Positions 25,031-33,138 of a stretch of DNA of 64,000 bases are shown piece by piece. Origin of the DNA: Rhodococcus zopfii NBRC 100606 = JCM 9919. Lineage in GTDB: Bacteria > Actinomycetota > Actinomycetes > Mycobacteriales > Mycobacteriaceae. A program made the position numbers and the translations under genes. Each line of letters opens with the position of its first letter. The stretch's first letter is position 1. The stretch is taken from NCBI RefSeq assembly GCF_001895025.1, contig NZ_BCXI01000037.1:1-64000 (forward strand). Direction: 5' to 3'. A model generated the notes under the pieces. That model had not been told where the DNA came from. It made no database searches and saw only the letters and a list, made by a program, of their open reading frames with translations.

Positions 25031-25059
25031 TCCGGCCGGAGCGATCGTCTCCGGCCGGA
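25031..25059. repeat. Two copies of the palindrome TCCGGCCGGA upstream of the fabH-like gene
   Basis: Self-complementary TCCGGCCGGA occurs at 25031-25040 and 25050-25059, with starts 19 bp apart. The first copy overlaps the likely ribosome binding site of the leftward gene (start 25021). It can act as a dual operator or fold into a 10-bp hairpin that hides the ribosome binding site. Confidence 0.6.
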
Positions 25060-25224
25060 TCCATCATGGAACCGATCGGCGGATTTCGGAACGGACTTCC
25101 CGTATTGACCTGTACAAGGTTTCCTGCGCCGTCCTCGCCACCCCTGCCCGGGTGGTGCTGTTCGAGGGGGCGCTCGACGACGACGCCGCGGGGGAAGCGG
25201 TGCACCGGAAGCCGCGCCCAGCCC

Positions 25225-25905
25225 TCAGATCCCTACGCCTGCCGCCTCCAGGTCGGCGACGACCTGATCGAGCGGACGCCCCGGGGGAGCCGCCGCGAGT
25301 GCTCCTCGGATCGTCGCTGCCAGAACCAATTTCACGAACCGGGCGTGTTCGATCTCGGGGATCTCACGGTGTGCCTCGCCGAGGTGTTCGTCGGTGTCGA
25401 GTTGCGCGGTCGCTTCCTGGCGTTGCACCTCGAGTTCGTCGGCGTCCTCGCGCCGGGAGTCCTCGGCCACCGCGTAGTTGATCGAGATGCCGGCGATCAC
25501 GCAGGACAGTGCCATCGCAACATCGGGGGCATATCCGAATCGGCCCAGTGCATAGGTCTGGTGCGTCATCAGGAGGCGGCCGCCGTCGCCGCGGGGAAAC
25601 AGGGTCTGCATGTACACGCCGAGCCCCGGGTGACGGACGATGAAGTCCCACAGCTGCAGGCCGAACGACAACAGATGTTGCTCGACGTCGTGATCCGGAT
25701 CGTCGTGCAGCTCGAGGTCGCTGAGCAGGCTCTCGCCGACCATCCGCTCGAGTCCCCATCGTCCGTCGACGGCCCGGTACAGGGCGGTCGAGGACACGCC
25801 CAGTTCCGCTGCGACGGCGTTCATGCTCAGCCGGCGCATTCCGAGTTCACGCCCGACGCGAATGATGTCGTCGAGGTCGAACATGCGCGGGCGTCTGCCG
25901 ATCAC
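25225..25905 (-). CDS. TetR-family regulator
   Basis: The 226-residue protein starts with a TetR-like HTH in which MRRLSMNAVAAELGVSSTALYRAVDGRWGLE is clear; the recognition helix is LGVSSTALYRAV. The rest is helical with a hydrophobic ligand pocket (MALSCVIAGISINYAVAE). It is divergent from the phn operon regulator across about 300 bp. A role at its own promoter is likely because CTAAGTT repeats lie just upstream; no metabolic target is evident. Confidence 0.83.
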   Translation of the reverse strand: MIGRRPRMFDLDDIIRVGRELGMRRLSMNAVAAELGVSSTALYRAVDGRWGLERMVGESLLSDLELHDDPDHDVEQHLLSFGLQLWDFIVRHPGLGVYMQTLFPRGDGGRLLMTHQTYALGRFGYAPDVAMALSCVIAGISINYAVAEDSRREDADELEVQRQEATAQLDTDEHLGEAHREIPEIEHARFVKLVLAATIRGALAAAPPGRPLDQVVADLEAAGVGI

Positions 25906-26189
25906 GTGTGTGTACCTCTAGTTCTCACCTAAGTTACGCCCCCCAACTTTTGCGAGTCTAAGTTGCCGTCCCGTCGCCGTGCAACACGGTCGGTCCGGTG
26001 GGTGATTCGGCGGGTGATCCGGATCGGGTTCCCGGGTGGCGCACGTCTCCCGCGCCCCCCGGTGAGGGGAACCATCATCCGATCTGACCGAATGCTGGTG
26101 TGCATCAACGGATTTGGATGGTGGGGCGGGTGCGAAACAACTCGCCGAGCCGTTCAACTGTGTTTTCCCTCCGGTTACCGGCGGTGAAG
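25906..26189. other. Intergenic region with CTAAGTT repeats
   Basis: This 284-bp gap between the divergent TetR and phnF genes holds no convincing gene. CTAAGTT occurs at 25929-25935 and 25958-25964, with the complementary AACTT at 25945-25949 between them. They lie 24-59 bp upstream of the TetR start and are candidate operator half-sites. The remainder is GC-rich and featureless. Confidence 0.45.
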
Positions 26190-26201
26190 TTGTCTGGACA
26201 A
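26190..26201. promoter_or_regulatory. Candidate PhnF operator
   Basis: TTGTCTGGACAA is an inverted repeat (TTGTC-N2-GACAA) with the HutC/GntR core GT-N-T-N2-AC. It resembles the PhnF site I recall from Mycobacterium smegmatis (TGGTATAGACCA). It ends 11 bp before the proposed phnF start. Confidence 0.55.
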
Positions 26202-26212
26202 TTCCGTGCACG

Positions 26213-26971
26213 ATGTTGGTAGCCGTGACGGAGCGGACTGGCTACCAGGACATCGCAGGGCGTTTGGCCCGGGAGATCGCCGTGCTCGAACCGGGCTCCA
26301 AGATCTCGAGTGAACACGAGCTGATGGAACGGTTCGGTGTCGGGCGGGCCTCGGCTCGTGCGGCGGTTCAGGAACTCGAGCGTCGCGGGATGGTCCGCCG
26401 GATCCGCGGTTCCGGGACCTTCGTCAACCGCCGAATCGACTACCTCATCTCGAAGGAACTGCGTCCGTCGTGGCAGCGCACGGTCCGGGCCGTCGGTGCC
26501 ACGTCGCGGTCGACGGTGCTGTTGTCCGAGGTCCGGCCGGCGCCGGAACACAGTGCGCGGTATCTGGGGGTCGGACCCGAAACCCCCGTTCACCACATGC
26601 GCAGGCTCCGATACGTCGACGACCGGGTCGCTGCCCTGGCGGACGAGTGGGTGACCTGTGACGTGGTAACCGAACTCGGAGCGGCCCTGCGTATCGAGGA
26701 GTCGCTCGACGAACTCCTCCGTCAGCTCGGGCGCGTCGACTCGGTCCGGTCGTGGTGCCGCGCCGGGATGGAACTACCGGACGACGACGTCTGCCGAGCG
26801 CTGGACATGACCACTGTCGCGCCCGTGTGGGTGATCGAAAGCATCAACCGTGACGCCGACACGGGAACCGCTGTCACCTACAGCAAGGCGTGGATGCGCG
26901 CCGACGTGATTCGCGTGGTCATGGAGATCGGCGACCACATCCCTTGCCGAACCGAAGAAGGAAAATCATGA
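26213..26971 (+). CDS. phnF: GntR/HutC-family regulator of phosphonate genes
   Basis: The protein is about 252 residues. It has an N-terminal winged HTH (YQDIAGRLAREIAVLEPGSKISSEHELMERFGVGRASARAAVQELERRGMV) and a UTRA effector domain that includes ALADEWVTCDV and PVWVIESINRD. PhnF regulators of this type control C-P lyase or phosphonate uptake genes and respond to phosphate-ester ligands. I use ATG 26213; GTG 26225 is an alternative and there is no good Shine-Dalgarno sequence for either. It opens the phn operon and overlaps phnG by ATGA, so it is co-transcribed with the genes it likely controls. Confidence 0.88.
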   Translation: MLVAVTERTGYQDIAGRLAREIAVLEPGSKISSEHELMERFGVGRASARAAVQELERRGMVRRIRGSGTFVNRRIDYLISKELRPSWQRTVRAVGATSRSTVLLSEVRPAPEHSARYLGVGPETPVHHMRRLRYVDDRVAALADEWVTCDVVTELGAALRIEESLDELLRQLGRVDSVRSWCRAGMELPDDDVCRALDMTTVAPVWVIESINRDADTGTAVTYSKAWMRADVIRVVMEIGDHIPCRTEEGKS

Positions 26972-27405
26972 TTCCACCCCCCTACACGAGAGAGCGGCTC
27001 GGGGAACTCCTCGCCGCCGCGCCCGTCGCCGATCTCGTGACTGCGGCGGACGCGTGCCTGTCCGACGGCGCGGAACTGACCGTTCTCACCTCCCCCGAGG
27101 TGGGGTGCGTCGCAACCCAGGTGCGCGAACCGATCGGGCACGTCCGGTTCTTCCTGGGCAACGTGCTGGCCTGTCAGGCCGAGGTGCGTGTCGGACCGAA
27201 CCGGGGCTGGGCGATGCGGATGGGCGACAACCGCGTCGCGGTCCTGGCGGCGGCGGTGTGCGACGCCGAGGTCGCCGGGGACCGTCCCCACGCCGGGCAG
27301 GTGCGCGAGTTGTGCGCTCGGGTCGAGGAGGAACTCGCCACCGCCGAGCACCGGGAGTGGTCCCGGATCGCCCCGACCGTCGTTCAATTCGAGGAGCTGA
27401 CGTGA
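26968..27405 (+). CDS. phnG: C-P lyase complex subunit PhnG
   Basis: PhnG (145 residues) is part of the PhnGHIJ core that converts phosphonates and MgATP to ribosyl alkylphosphonate intermediates and then to alkane. Family features visible are ERLGELLAAAP at the N-terminus, VGCVATQVREPIGHVRFFLGNVLACQAEV, and the helix starting RMGDNRVAVLAAAVCDAE. It overlaps phnF and phnH by 4 bp each. The length equals the E. coli protein. Confidence 0.93.
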   Translation: MIPPPYTRERLGELLAAAPVADLVTAADACLSDGAELTVLTSPEVGCVATQVREPIGHVRFFLGNVLACQAEVRVGPNRGWAMRMGDNRVAVLAAAVCDAEVAGDRPHAGQVRELCARVEEELATAEHREWSRIAPTVVQFEELT

Positions 27406-27986
27406 CCGTAGCCGACAGATTCGCAGGAGTCGGGCTCGAACCCGAAGCGGCCCAGCAGGTGTTCCGGGCAGTGCTGAATTCGTTCAGCAGGCCCGGGCTC
27501 CCGCACCGGTTGCCCTCGACCGGATTCCCGCCGGCGTTGCTGCCGGCGTTGGCCCTCGCCGATCTGGAAACCGGCGTCGCCGTGCTCGACGGTGCGGACG
27601 CCGAGTGGGGCGAGATCCTCACGGTGGCAACGGGAGCAACCGAAGTGTCGGCGGACTCCGCACGCTTCGTCACGGTGTTGCGCAGCGCCACCCCCGGTGA
27701 CCTGGGCAACGCAGCCCGAGGTACGGCCCTGTCACCGGAGTCCGCGGCCACCGTGGTCTGCGCGGTGCCATCCCTCACCGGGGGAACAACCGTCACGCTC
27801 GAAGGACCGGGTGTTCGCGAGACCGAGGTGATCGCACCCCGGGGGTTCGACGAAAACCTCTGGCGTGCAAGGAACGAGGCGGTGTCGGCGTTCCCCGCGG
27901 GAATCGATGTCTTGCTCGTCGCCGACGACGGCACCGTGCTCGGCCTTCCGCGTACCACCGGCGTACTCATCGAACGGGAGAGCTGA
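27402..27986 (+). CDS. phnH: C-P lyase complex subunit PhnH
   Basis: PhnH (194 residues) is the PLP-transferase-like but cofactor-free subunit of the C-P lyase core. Recognisable parts are QQVFRAVLNSFSRPGLPHRL at the N-terminus, LLPALALADLETGVAVLD, and the C-terminal GIDVLLVADDGTVLGLPRTT. GTG at 27402 overlaps the phnG stop (GTGA). A single base separates it from phnI, consistent with stoichiometric production of complex subunits. Confidence 0.93.
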   Translation: MTVADRFAGVGLEPEAAQQVFRAVLNSFSRPGLPHRLPSTGFPPALLPALALADLETGVAVLDGADAEWGEILTVATGATEVSADSARFVTVLRSATPGDLGNAARGTALSPESAATVVCAVPSLTGGTTVTLEGPGVRETEVIAPRGFDENLWRARNEAVSAFPAGIDVLLVADDGTVLGLPRTTGVLIERES

Positions 27987-27987
27987 C

Positions 27988-29097
27988 ATGGGATATTCGG
28001 GAGCCCGCGGTGGCCTCGACGCGATCCTCGCCGCGGAGGAGCTGGTTCGCTCCGCCCGGGAGACCGACGAGTCTCCTCGTCTGTCCACCGGGCAGATCAC
28101 CGGGCGGATGCGCCTCGCCGTCGACCGTGTCATGGGGGAGGGATCGCTCTACGATGCCGCTACCGCTGCCGACGCGCTGCGACAGGCCGAAGGCGACGTC
28201 ATCGAGGCCACGCATCTGGTGCGTGCCCATCAATCAACCCTGCCGCGTCTGGCGGTGAGCGAACCGGTCGACCCCGACGAGATGACGGTGCTGCGCCGCA
28301 TCGTCCCGGCTTGGCGCACCCCCGTCGGACCGCAGTTGCTCGGTCGTACGAGCGACTACACGGGCCGCATGCTGGTCCGGGACGACCGCCACGAACCGGG
28401 GGACGAGCTGTCGGACAACGATTTCCCGGAGCGTCGCGATTCGGACCGGCGACCGCAGCGGTTCTCCGACATGTTGCGGGAGATGGACCTGATGGTGGAC
28501 AGCCGGCCCGCCGACGGGATCGACCCCGAGCCGTTCGACATCTCCCGGCACCCCGCCGCCCCGCCGGCGCCCCGCTCGGCTGTGCTGGCATCGATGGCCC
28601 GTGCCGAGACCGGGTCGCTCATCGGCACGTGGTACCGCTCCATCCGCGGCACCGAGGGCAACCTCCACGAGGTCACGCTCGGTGAGGTGCGGCACGGCCG
28701 GGTCCCTGTCCGGGTCCGCCACCCGCACACCGGGAACCCGTTCGTGCTCGGCGAGATCGAAGTCACCGAATGCGAGGCGATCGAGGATCTCGACGGCCCC
28801 GACGAGGACCGCGGCCGATTCGACGTCGGCTACGGACTGTGCTTCGGGCACAACGAACGCAAGGCGATTGCGATGGCGAATCTCGACATCGCGTGCCGGC
28901 GGTTCGGCGACGAGAGCGGTCTCGAACAGACGCTGCTGCTCACCACCGACGGACTCGACTCGTGTGGCTTCCTCGAGCACCTGAAGCTTCCGCACTACGT
29001 CACGTTCCGCTCCATGATCGATCGGAAACTCGCGGTCCGGGCAGGTGCTCCCGACCTCTCCGATCGGAACACCGAACCTCTCGGAAGGACCTGCTGA
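27988..29097 (+). CDS. phnI: C-P lyase core subunit PhnI
   Basis: PhnI (369 residues) is the nucleosidase-like subunit; with PhnG, PhnH and PhnL it attaches the phosphonate to C1' of ribose triphosphate. Family stretches are GYSGARGGLDAI, RLAVDRVMGEGSLYD, and the C-terminal GYGLCFGHNERKAIAMANLDIA and GFLEHLKLPHYVTFRS. Its stop overlaps the phnJ ATG by one base (TGATG). Confidence 0.94.
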   Translation: MGYSGARGGLDAILAAEELVRSARETDESPRLSTGQITGRMRLAVDRVMGEGSLYDAATAADALRQAEGDVIEATHLVRAHQSTLPRLAVSEPVDPDEMTVLRRIVPAWRTPVGPQLLGRTSDYTGRMLVRDDRHEPGDELSDNDFPERRDSDRRPQRFSDMLREMDLMVDSRPADGIDPEPFDISRHPAAPPAPRSAVLASMARAETGSLIGTWYRSIRGTEGNLHEVTLGEVRHGRVPVRVRHPHTGNPFVLGEIEVTECEAIEDLDGPDEDRGRFDVGYGLCFGHNERKAIAMANLDIACRRFGDESGLEQTLLLTTDGLDSCGFLEHLKLPHYVTFRSMIDRKLAVRAGAPDLSDRNTEPLGRTC

Positions 29098-30959
29098 TGA
29101 CAGGGCTGCTCATACCCACCGATCCACGGCAGGACAGCGCCTCCCGGATCGTCGAGACCATGGACGCGATCGACGCTTCCGCTCGCGAACGCGGCATCCT
29201 CGACGAGATCTCCAAGCGCGAGATCCGGCGCGCGACTCTCACGGCGGTCTGCGTTCCGGGCTATCTCACGCCGTTCGGGTCGCGGGAGATGCCGGTCGCC
29301 CGGGGCTGGGGTTCGGGCGGACTGCAGGTCACGCTCGGCCTCACCGGGACCGACGACGCGGTCAAGGTCATCGACCAGGGTGACGACGACGGCGTCAATG
29401 CCACCAATCTGCGGCGGCTGATCGAATCCAGTGAGAAGTGCGCGACGACGAAGGACACCCGCGAGGCCACGATCATCCAGTCCCGCCACCGCATCCCCGA
29501 GGAACCGATGACCGAGGACCAGATCCTCGTTCTGCAGGTTCCCAACTCGGAACCGCTTCGCGCCGTGCAGAAATCGGTCGTCGAATGCGCGCGGATGCAC
29601 GCGGAGGCGGACTATTCGACGATGTGGGTGAGCCTGTACGAGGACCTCGTTCGCAACGGGGTGATCACCAAGACCACCGGATACCCGGTGCTGGTGAATG
29701 GCCGATACGTGATGATCACTTCTCCGATCCCGCGCTGGGACGTTCCGCGCCTGCACAGCTCCCCGCACCTGACGCTGCTCGGGGCGGGCCGCGAGAAGCG
29801 GATCTTTGCGGTGCCGCCCTACACCGACGTGCAGCCGCTCACCTTCGACGACGTGCCGTTCGAGGTCGAAGGAGATTCGGGCCAGCGTTGCGAACGCTGC
29901 GGATCGACCGACACGTTCCTCGTCGAGTCCGCCCCCGGCCGCACCGTATGCAGCGACATCGAATGGTGCACACGCGTCACCGACGGTGACGTCGACGGCA
30001 TCGGCCACCTCGCGCACGCTCCGCTGCGGCACCTCCCCGACCCGGGGCGCCGGGTCCGCAACGCCCGGCCGGCGGTGCGGCACGGCGAGCGTTCCGCGGA
30101 CCGGTCGGCCGCGCCGCACCCCGACGGCTGGGTCCTTGCGGTCAGCGGAGTCGGCAAGGTGCACGGCCCCGGCGGCGCGGACGCGGTCGCGGGGACCGGA
30201 CCCGAGGCCGGGACCGCGATCAGTCCGCTCACCGGATCGGTGGTGGCCGCATGGGACGTGACCTTCGACGTGGCGCCGGGCGAGGCGCTCGGTGTCATCG
30301 GTGAGTCCGGGTCGGGGAAGTCCACGGTGCTCCGTTGCCTGATCGGTGACGAGCAGGCGACCGCCGGCTCGATGTTCCTGTCCGCAGTCGGGGGCGGCGC
30401 CACCGACGTGCTTACTCTCCCACCGTCGGCGCGTCGTGCACTGCGCATCGACACGATCGGACTCGTCCACCAGAACCCCGCCGACGGCCTGACGATGACC
30501 GTGTCGGCGGGCGGAAACATCGCCGAGCGGCTCACCGCGGCCGGATGGCGCAACTACTACGAGATCCGCGACCGCGCAGCCTATCTCCTCGAAAAGGTCG
30601 AGGTCCCCCTCGACCGGATGGACGACCCCGTCCACACCTTCTCCGGTGGCATGCGGCAACGCGTGCAGATCGCGAAGGCGCTCGCGACCGATCCGCAGGT
30701 GCTGCTGCTCGACGAGCCGACCACGGGCCTCGATGCGTCGGTCGCCGCAGGAGTGCTCGACCTGCTCCGCAACCTGCTGGCCGAGCGCGACACCGCCGCG
30801 GTCGTCGTGAGCCACGACTTCGCGGTCATCGAAGCACTCACCGACCGCACCGTGGTGATGAACATCGGACGCGTCGTGGAGGCCGGACTCACCGACCAGT
30901 TGTTCCAGGATCCCCACCACCCCTACACCCAGCGGCTCGTCGCGGCCGCCCGGAGGTGA
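29097..30959 (+). CDS. phnJK: PhnJ-PhnK fusion: radical-SAM C-P lyase joined to its ABC ATPase subunit
   Basis: One uninterrupted 620-residue frame. Residues 1 to about 295 are PhnJ, which cleaves the C-P bond of ribosyl phosphonate 5-phosphate with a 4Fe-4S cluster and SAM. It has Gly55 in VPGY (E. coli glycyl radical Gly32), GSREMPVARGWGSGG, GAGREKRIFAVPP, and cysteines 265, 268, 285 and 291 (C-x2-C...C-x5-C). About 50 Arg/Pro-rich residues link it to residues 346-620, a PhnK-type ABC ATPase with Walker A GESGSGKST (402-410), signature FSGGMRQR (515-522) and Walker B VLLLDEPT. In E. coli the two are separate and PhnK docks on PhnJ. No internal start with a ribosome binding site was seen between the domains. 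Confidence 0.93.
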   Translation: MTGLLIPTDPRQDSASRIVETMDAIDASARERGILDEISKREIRRATLTAVCVPGYLTPFGSREMPVARGWGSGGLQVTLGLTGTDDAVKVIDQGDDDGVNATNLRRLIESSEKCATTKDTREATIIQSRHRIPEEPMTEDQILVLQVPNSEPLRAVQKSVVECARMHAEADYSTMWVSLYEDLVRNGVITKTTGYPVLVNGRYVMITSPIPRWDVPRLHSSPHLTLLGAGREKRIFAVPPYTDVQPLTFDDVPFEVEGDSGQRCERCGSTDTFLVESAPGRTVCSDIEWCTRVTDGDVDGIGHLAHAPLRHLPDPGRRVRNARPAVRHGERSADRSAAPHPDGWVLAVSGVGKVHGPGGADAVAGTGPEAGTAISPLTGSVVAAWDVTFDVAPGEALGVIGESGSGKSTVLRCLIGDEQATAGSMFLSAVGGGATDVLTLPPSARRALRIDTIGLVHQNPADGLTMTVSAGGNIAERLTAAGWRNYYEIRDRAAYLLEKVEVPLDRMDDPVHTFSGGMRQRVQIAKALATDPQVLLLDEPTTGLDASVAAGVLDLLRNLLAERDTAAVVVSHDFAVIEALTDRTVVMNIGRVVEAGLTDQLFQDPHHPYTQRLVAAARR

Positions 30960-30964
30960 CCTTC

Positions 30965-31714
30965 ATGTCCCAGCCCGCGTCACCGGCGGTCCTCACCGTC
31001 CGTGATCTCCGTAAGTCGTTCACACTCCACACAATCGACGGAAGAACCGTCACGTCCCTCCACGGTGTCGACCTCGAGGTCGGCCGGGGCGAGCACGTCG
31101 CCCTGGCAGGGCCGTCCGGCGCCGGAAAATCCAGCTTCCTGCGTTGCGTGCATCGCAGCTACCTACCGGACTCCGGCTCGATCGTTCTGCACACCGACGA
31201 CGGGCCGGTCGAACTCACCGACCTGGGCGACCGCGAGATGGCGCGGCTGCGCGGACGCGAACTCGGCTACGTGTCGCAGTTCCTCGCCGCCCCTCCGCGC
31301 ACCGCACCGCTCGAGGTGGTCGCCGCTGCCGCGCGACGTCGCGGCATGACCGGCAGCGACGCCCGCGACGCGGCGGCCGCGTCGCTGCAGCGCCTCGCCC
31401 TCGACGAAGCACTGTGGGACGTGGACTGCAGTGTGCTGTCCGGCGGTGAGCGCCAACGGGTGAACATCGCGGCCGGCACCGTGCACCCTCCGCGCCTGCT
31501 GCTGCTCGACGAGCCGGTATCGGCGCTCGACCCCGCCAACCGGGAACGCGCGCTCGATCTGATCGACTCGCTGACCGCGTCCGGTGTGGCGGTGCTCGCC
31601 GTGTTCCACGACCTCGGGGCCATGCACCGCCTGGCCACCCGGGTCGTCAGGTTCGCGGACGGCCGAATCGCGCAGATCGGAACGGCATCGGACGTACTGG
31701 GGGTGGCGGCATGA
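30965..31714 (+). CDS. phnL: C-P lyase complex ABC-like subunit PhnL
   Basis: PhnL (249 residues) is an ABC ATPase-like protein of the C-P lyase complex that binds next to PhnK. It has Walker A GPSGAGKSS, signature LSGGERQRVNIAAG, and Walker B LLLLDEPVSALD. There is no transmembrane partner, as expected for PhnK/PhnL, which do not transport. Its ATG lies 5 bp after the phnJK stop, with GGAGGTGA overlapping that stop as ribosome binding site. It overlaps phnM by ATGA. Confidence 0.94.
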   Translation: MSQPASPAVLTVRDLRKSFTLHTIDGRTVTSLHGVDLEVGRGEHVALAGPSGAGKSSFLRCVHRSYLPDSGSIVLHTDDGPVELTDLGDREMARLRGRELGYVSQFLAAPPRTAPLEVVAAAARRRGMTGSDARDAAAASLQRLALDEALWDVDCSVLSGGERQRVNIAAGTVHPPRLLLLDEPVSALDPANRERALDLIDSLTASGVAVLAVFHDLGAMHRLATRVVRFADGRIAQIGTASDVLGVAA

Positions 31715-32955
31715 CCGGAATCGAGATCGCGTCGACCTTGCCGACGGCGGAGCCGTCCGCGTGGACGTTGCAGGGCCCACCGGCGGATTACACGGTCGGT
31801 CACGTGCGTGCGGTACTGCCCGACCGCGTCCTCGACGATGCACGGATCGTCGTACGGGACGGGCGGATCGTCGAGGTCGGTCCGTCGGTGCCGGGTGTCC
31901 GGCACGACGTCGACGGTGGAGGACTGCTGTGCCTGCCGGGCCTCGTCGACGTGCACTCCGATGGGCTCGAGAAGGAACGCATGCCGCGTCCGGGTGTCGA
32001 ACTGCCGTGGCCGTTTTCGCTCATGTCGTTCGAAGGCAAGGTCCGGGCCGCGGGCGTGACCACGGTGTTCCACGGCGCCTCGTTCTCCGACCGCTCGACC
32101 GCCGCATCGGGGCGCAGTGTCCACGTGGCGCAGCAGATGTGCGAATCGGTCGAGCAGTGGGGCGAGCGCGACACCGAGGCGCCGCTGGTCGACCATCGGG
32201 TCCTGCACCGTCTCGACGTGCGGTCGTCCGCCGGATTCGTTGCATTACGAGCGGAATTCGAGCGGCTGGTCGAGACGGGAGCGGTGACGGCGGCGACGCC
32301 CGCGGTCATCTCGCACGAGGACCACACCCCCGGAATCGGGCAGTATGCGGACCGGGCCTACTACGAGAAGTACATCGTCGGGATGCGGGGTATCTCGGTT
32401 GCCGAGGCGCGGAAGGTGGTCGACGAGCTCGCGTCCGAGCGGGAGGCCAATGCTGCGATCCGGGACGAGACGATGGGCTGGCTCGCCGAACAGTCCCGCA
32501 CCGGGCTCGTCCGGATCTTCGGACACGATCCCGAATCAGCGGTCGAGATCGCGGATCTCGCGGCGCGGGGCGGCAACGTCGCCGAGTTCCCGACCACCGT
32601 CGAGGCGGCGCGGGAAGCCCGAGCCCGTGGGATGTCGGTGGTGATGGGCGGCCCGAACGTGCTGCGCGGACGGTCTCATTCGGGCAATGTCTCCGCTGGG
32701 GAACTCGCCGATCTGGGGCTTGTCACCGCCCTCGCGTCGGACTACCTGCCGTCCTCGCTGATGGGCGCCGCATTCGCGCTCGCCGACCGCGGTCTGCCGC
32801 TGCCACAGGCGGTTTCGCTGGTCACGAGGGGCCCGGCGACGGCGGTCGGATTGGCCGACCGCGGCGCACTCCGTGTCGGGCAGCGCGCGGATCTCGTTCT
32901 CGTGGCGGTCGAGCGCTCGCATCCGGTCACCCGGGCGGTGCTGCGCGCGATGTGA
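31711..32955 (+). CDS. phnM: Ribosyl-triphosphonate diphosphatase PhnM
   Basis: PhnM (414 residues) is an amidohydrolase-fold enzyme that removes pyrophosphate from 5-triphosphoribosyl alkylphosphonate, making the PhnJ substrate. The metal motif is VDVHSDGLEKE, where the family keeps one His/Asp arrangement. Later motifs include ISHEDHTPGIGQY and LASDYLPSSLM. The N-terminus (about residues 1-30) is longer than in E. coli. It closes the catalytic part of the operon; a 183-bp gap precedes phnD. Confidence 0.94.
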   Translation: MTGIEIASTLPTAEPSAWTLQGPPADYTVGHVRAVLPDRVLDDARIVVRDGRIVEVGPSVPGVRHDVDGGGLLCLPGLVDVHSDGLEKERMPRPGVELPWPFSLMSFEGKVRAAGVTTVFHGASFSDRSTAASGRSVHVAQQMCESVEQWGERDTEAPLVDHRVLHRLDVRSSAGFVALRAEFERLVETGAVTAATPAVISHEDHTPGIGQYADRAYYEKYIVGMRGISVAEARKVVDELASEREANAAIRDETMGWLAEQSRTGLVRIFGHDPESAVEIADLAARGGNVAEFPTTVEAAREARARGMSVVMGGPNVLRGRSHSGNVSAGELADLGLVTALASDYLPSSLMGAAFALADRGLPLPQAVSLVTRGPATAVGLADRGALRVGQRADLVLVAVERSHPVTRAVLRAM

Positions 32956-33138
32956 ATCCCGCTGTGCGAAGTTCGCGGACAGGACACAGAACTCGTCGCC
33001 CTGCTGCGATCGACGATTCATCGCGTGTTGGTGTACTCGACACAACCTGGAGACAGTCTCGTACCGGCGATGCAGATGCGGTGTCGGCTCGGTTCATCAC
33101 ACGACCCGCGACATGCGGGCTCGACAAGGAGTTCATCC

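Noticed and set aside
30050-30130. Separate internal start for PhnK
   Set aside because: Possible GTG codons exist but none has a Shine-Dalgarno sequence, and no stop separates the domains.
28995-30920. 641-codon antisense open frame
   Set aside because: It lies opposite phnJK, has low-complexity His/Arg/Val composition, and matches no family.
33025-33065. PhnF site before phnD
   Set aside because: TTGGTGTACTCGACACAA is only a loose, asymmetric inverted repeat and does not fit the spacing of the site at 26190.
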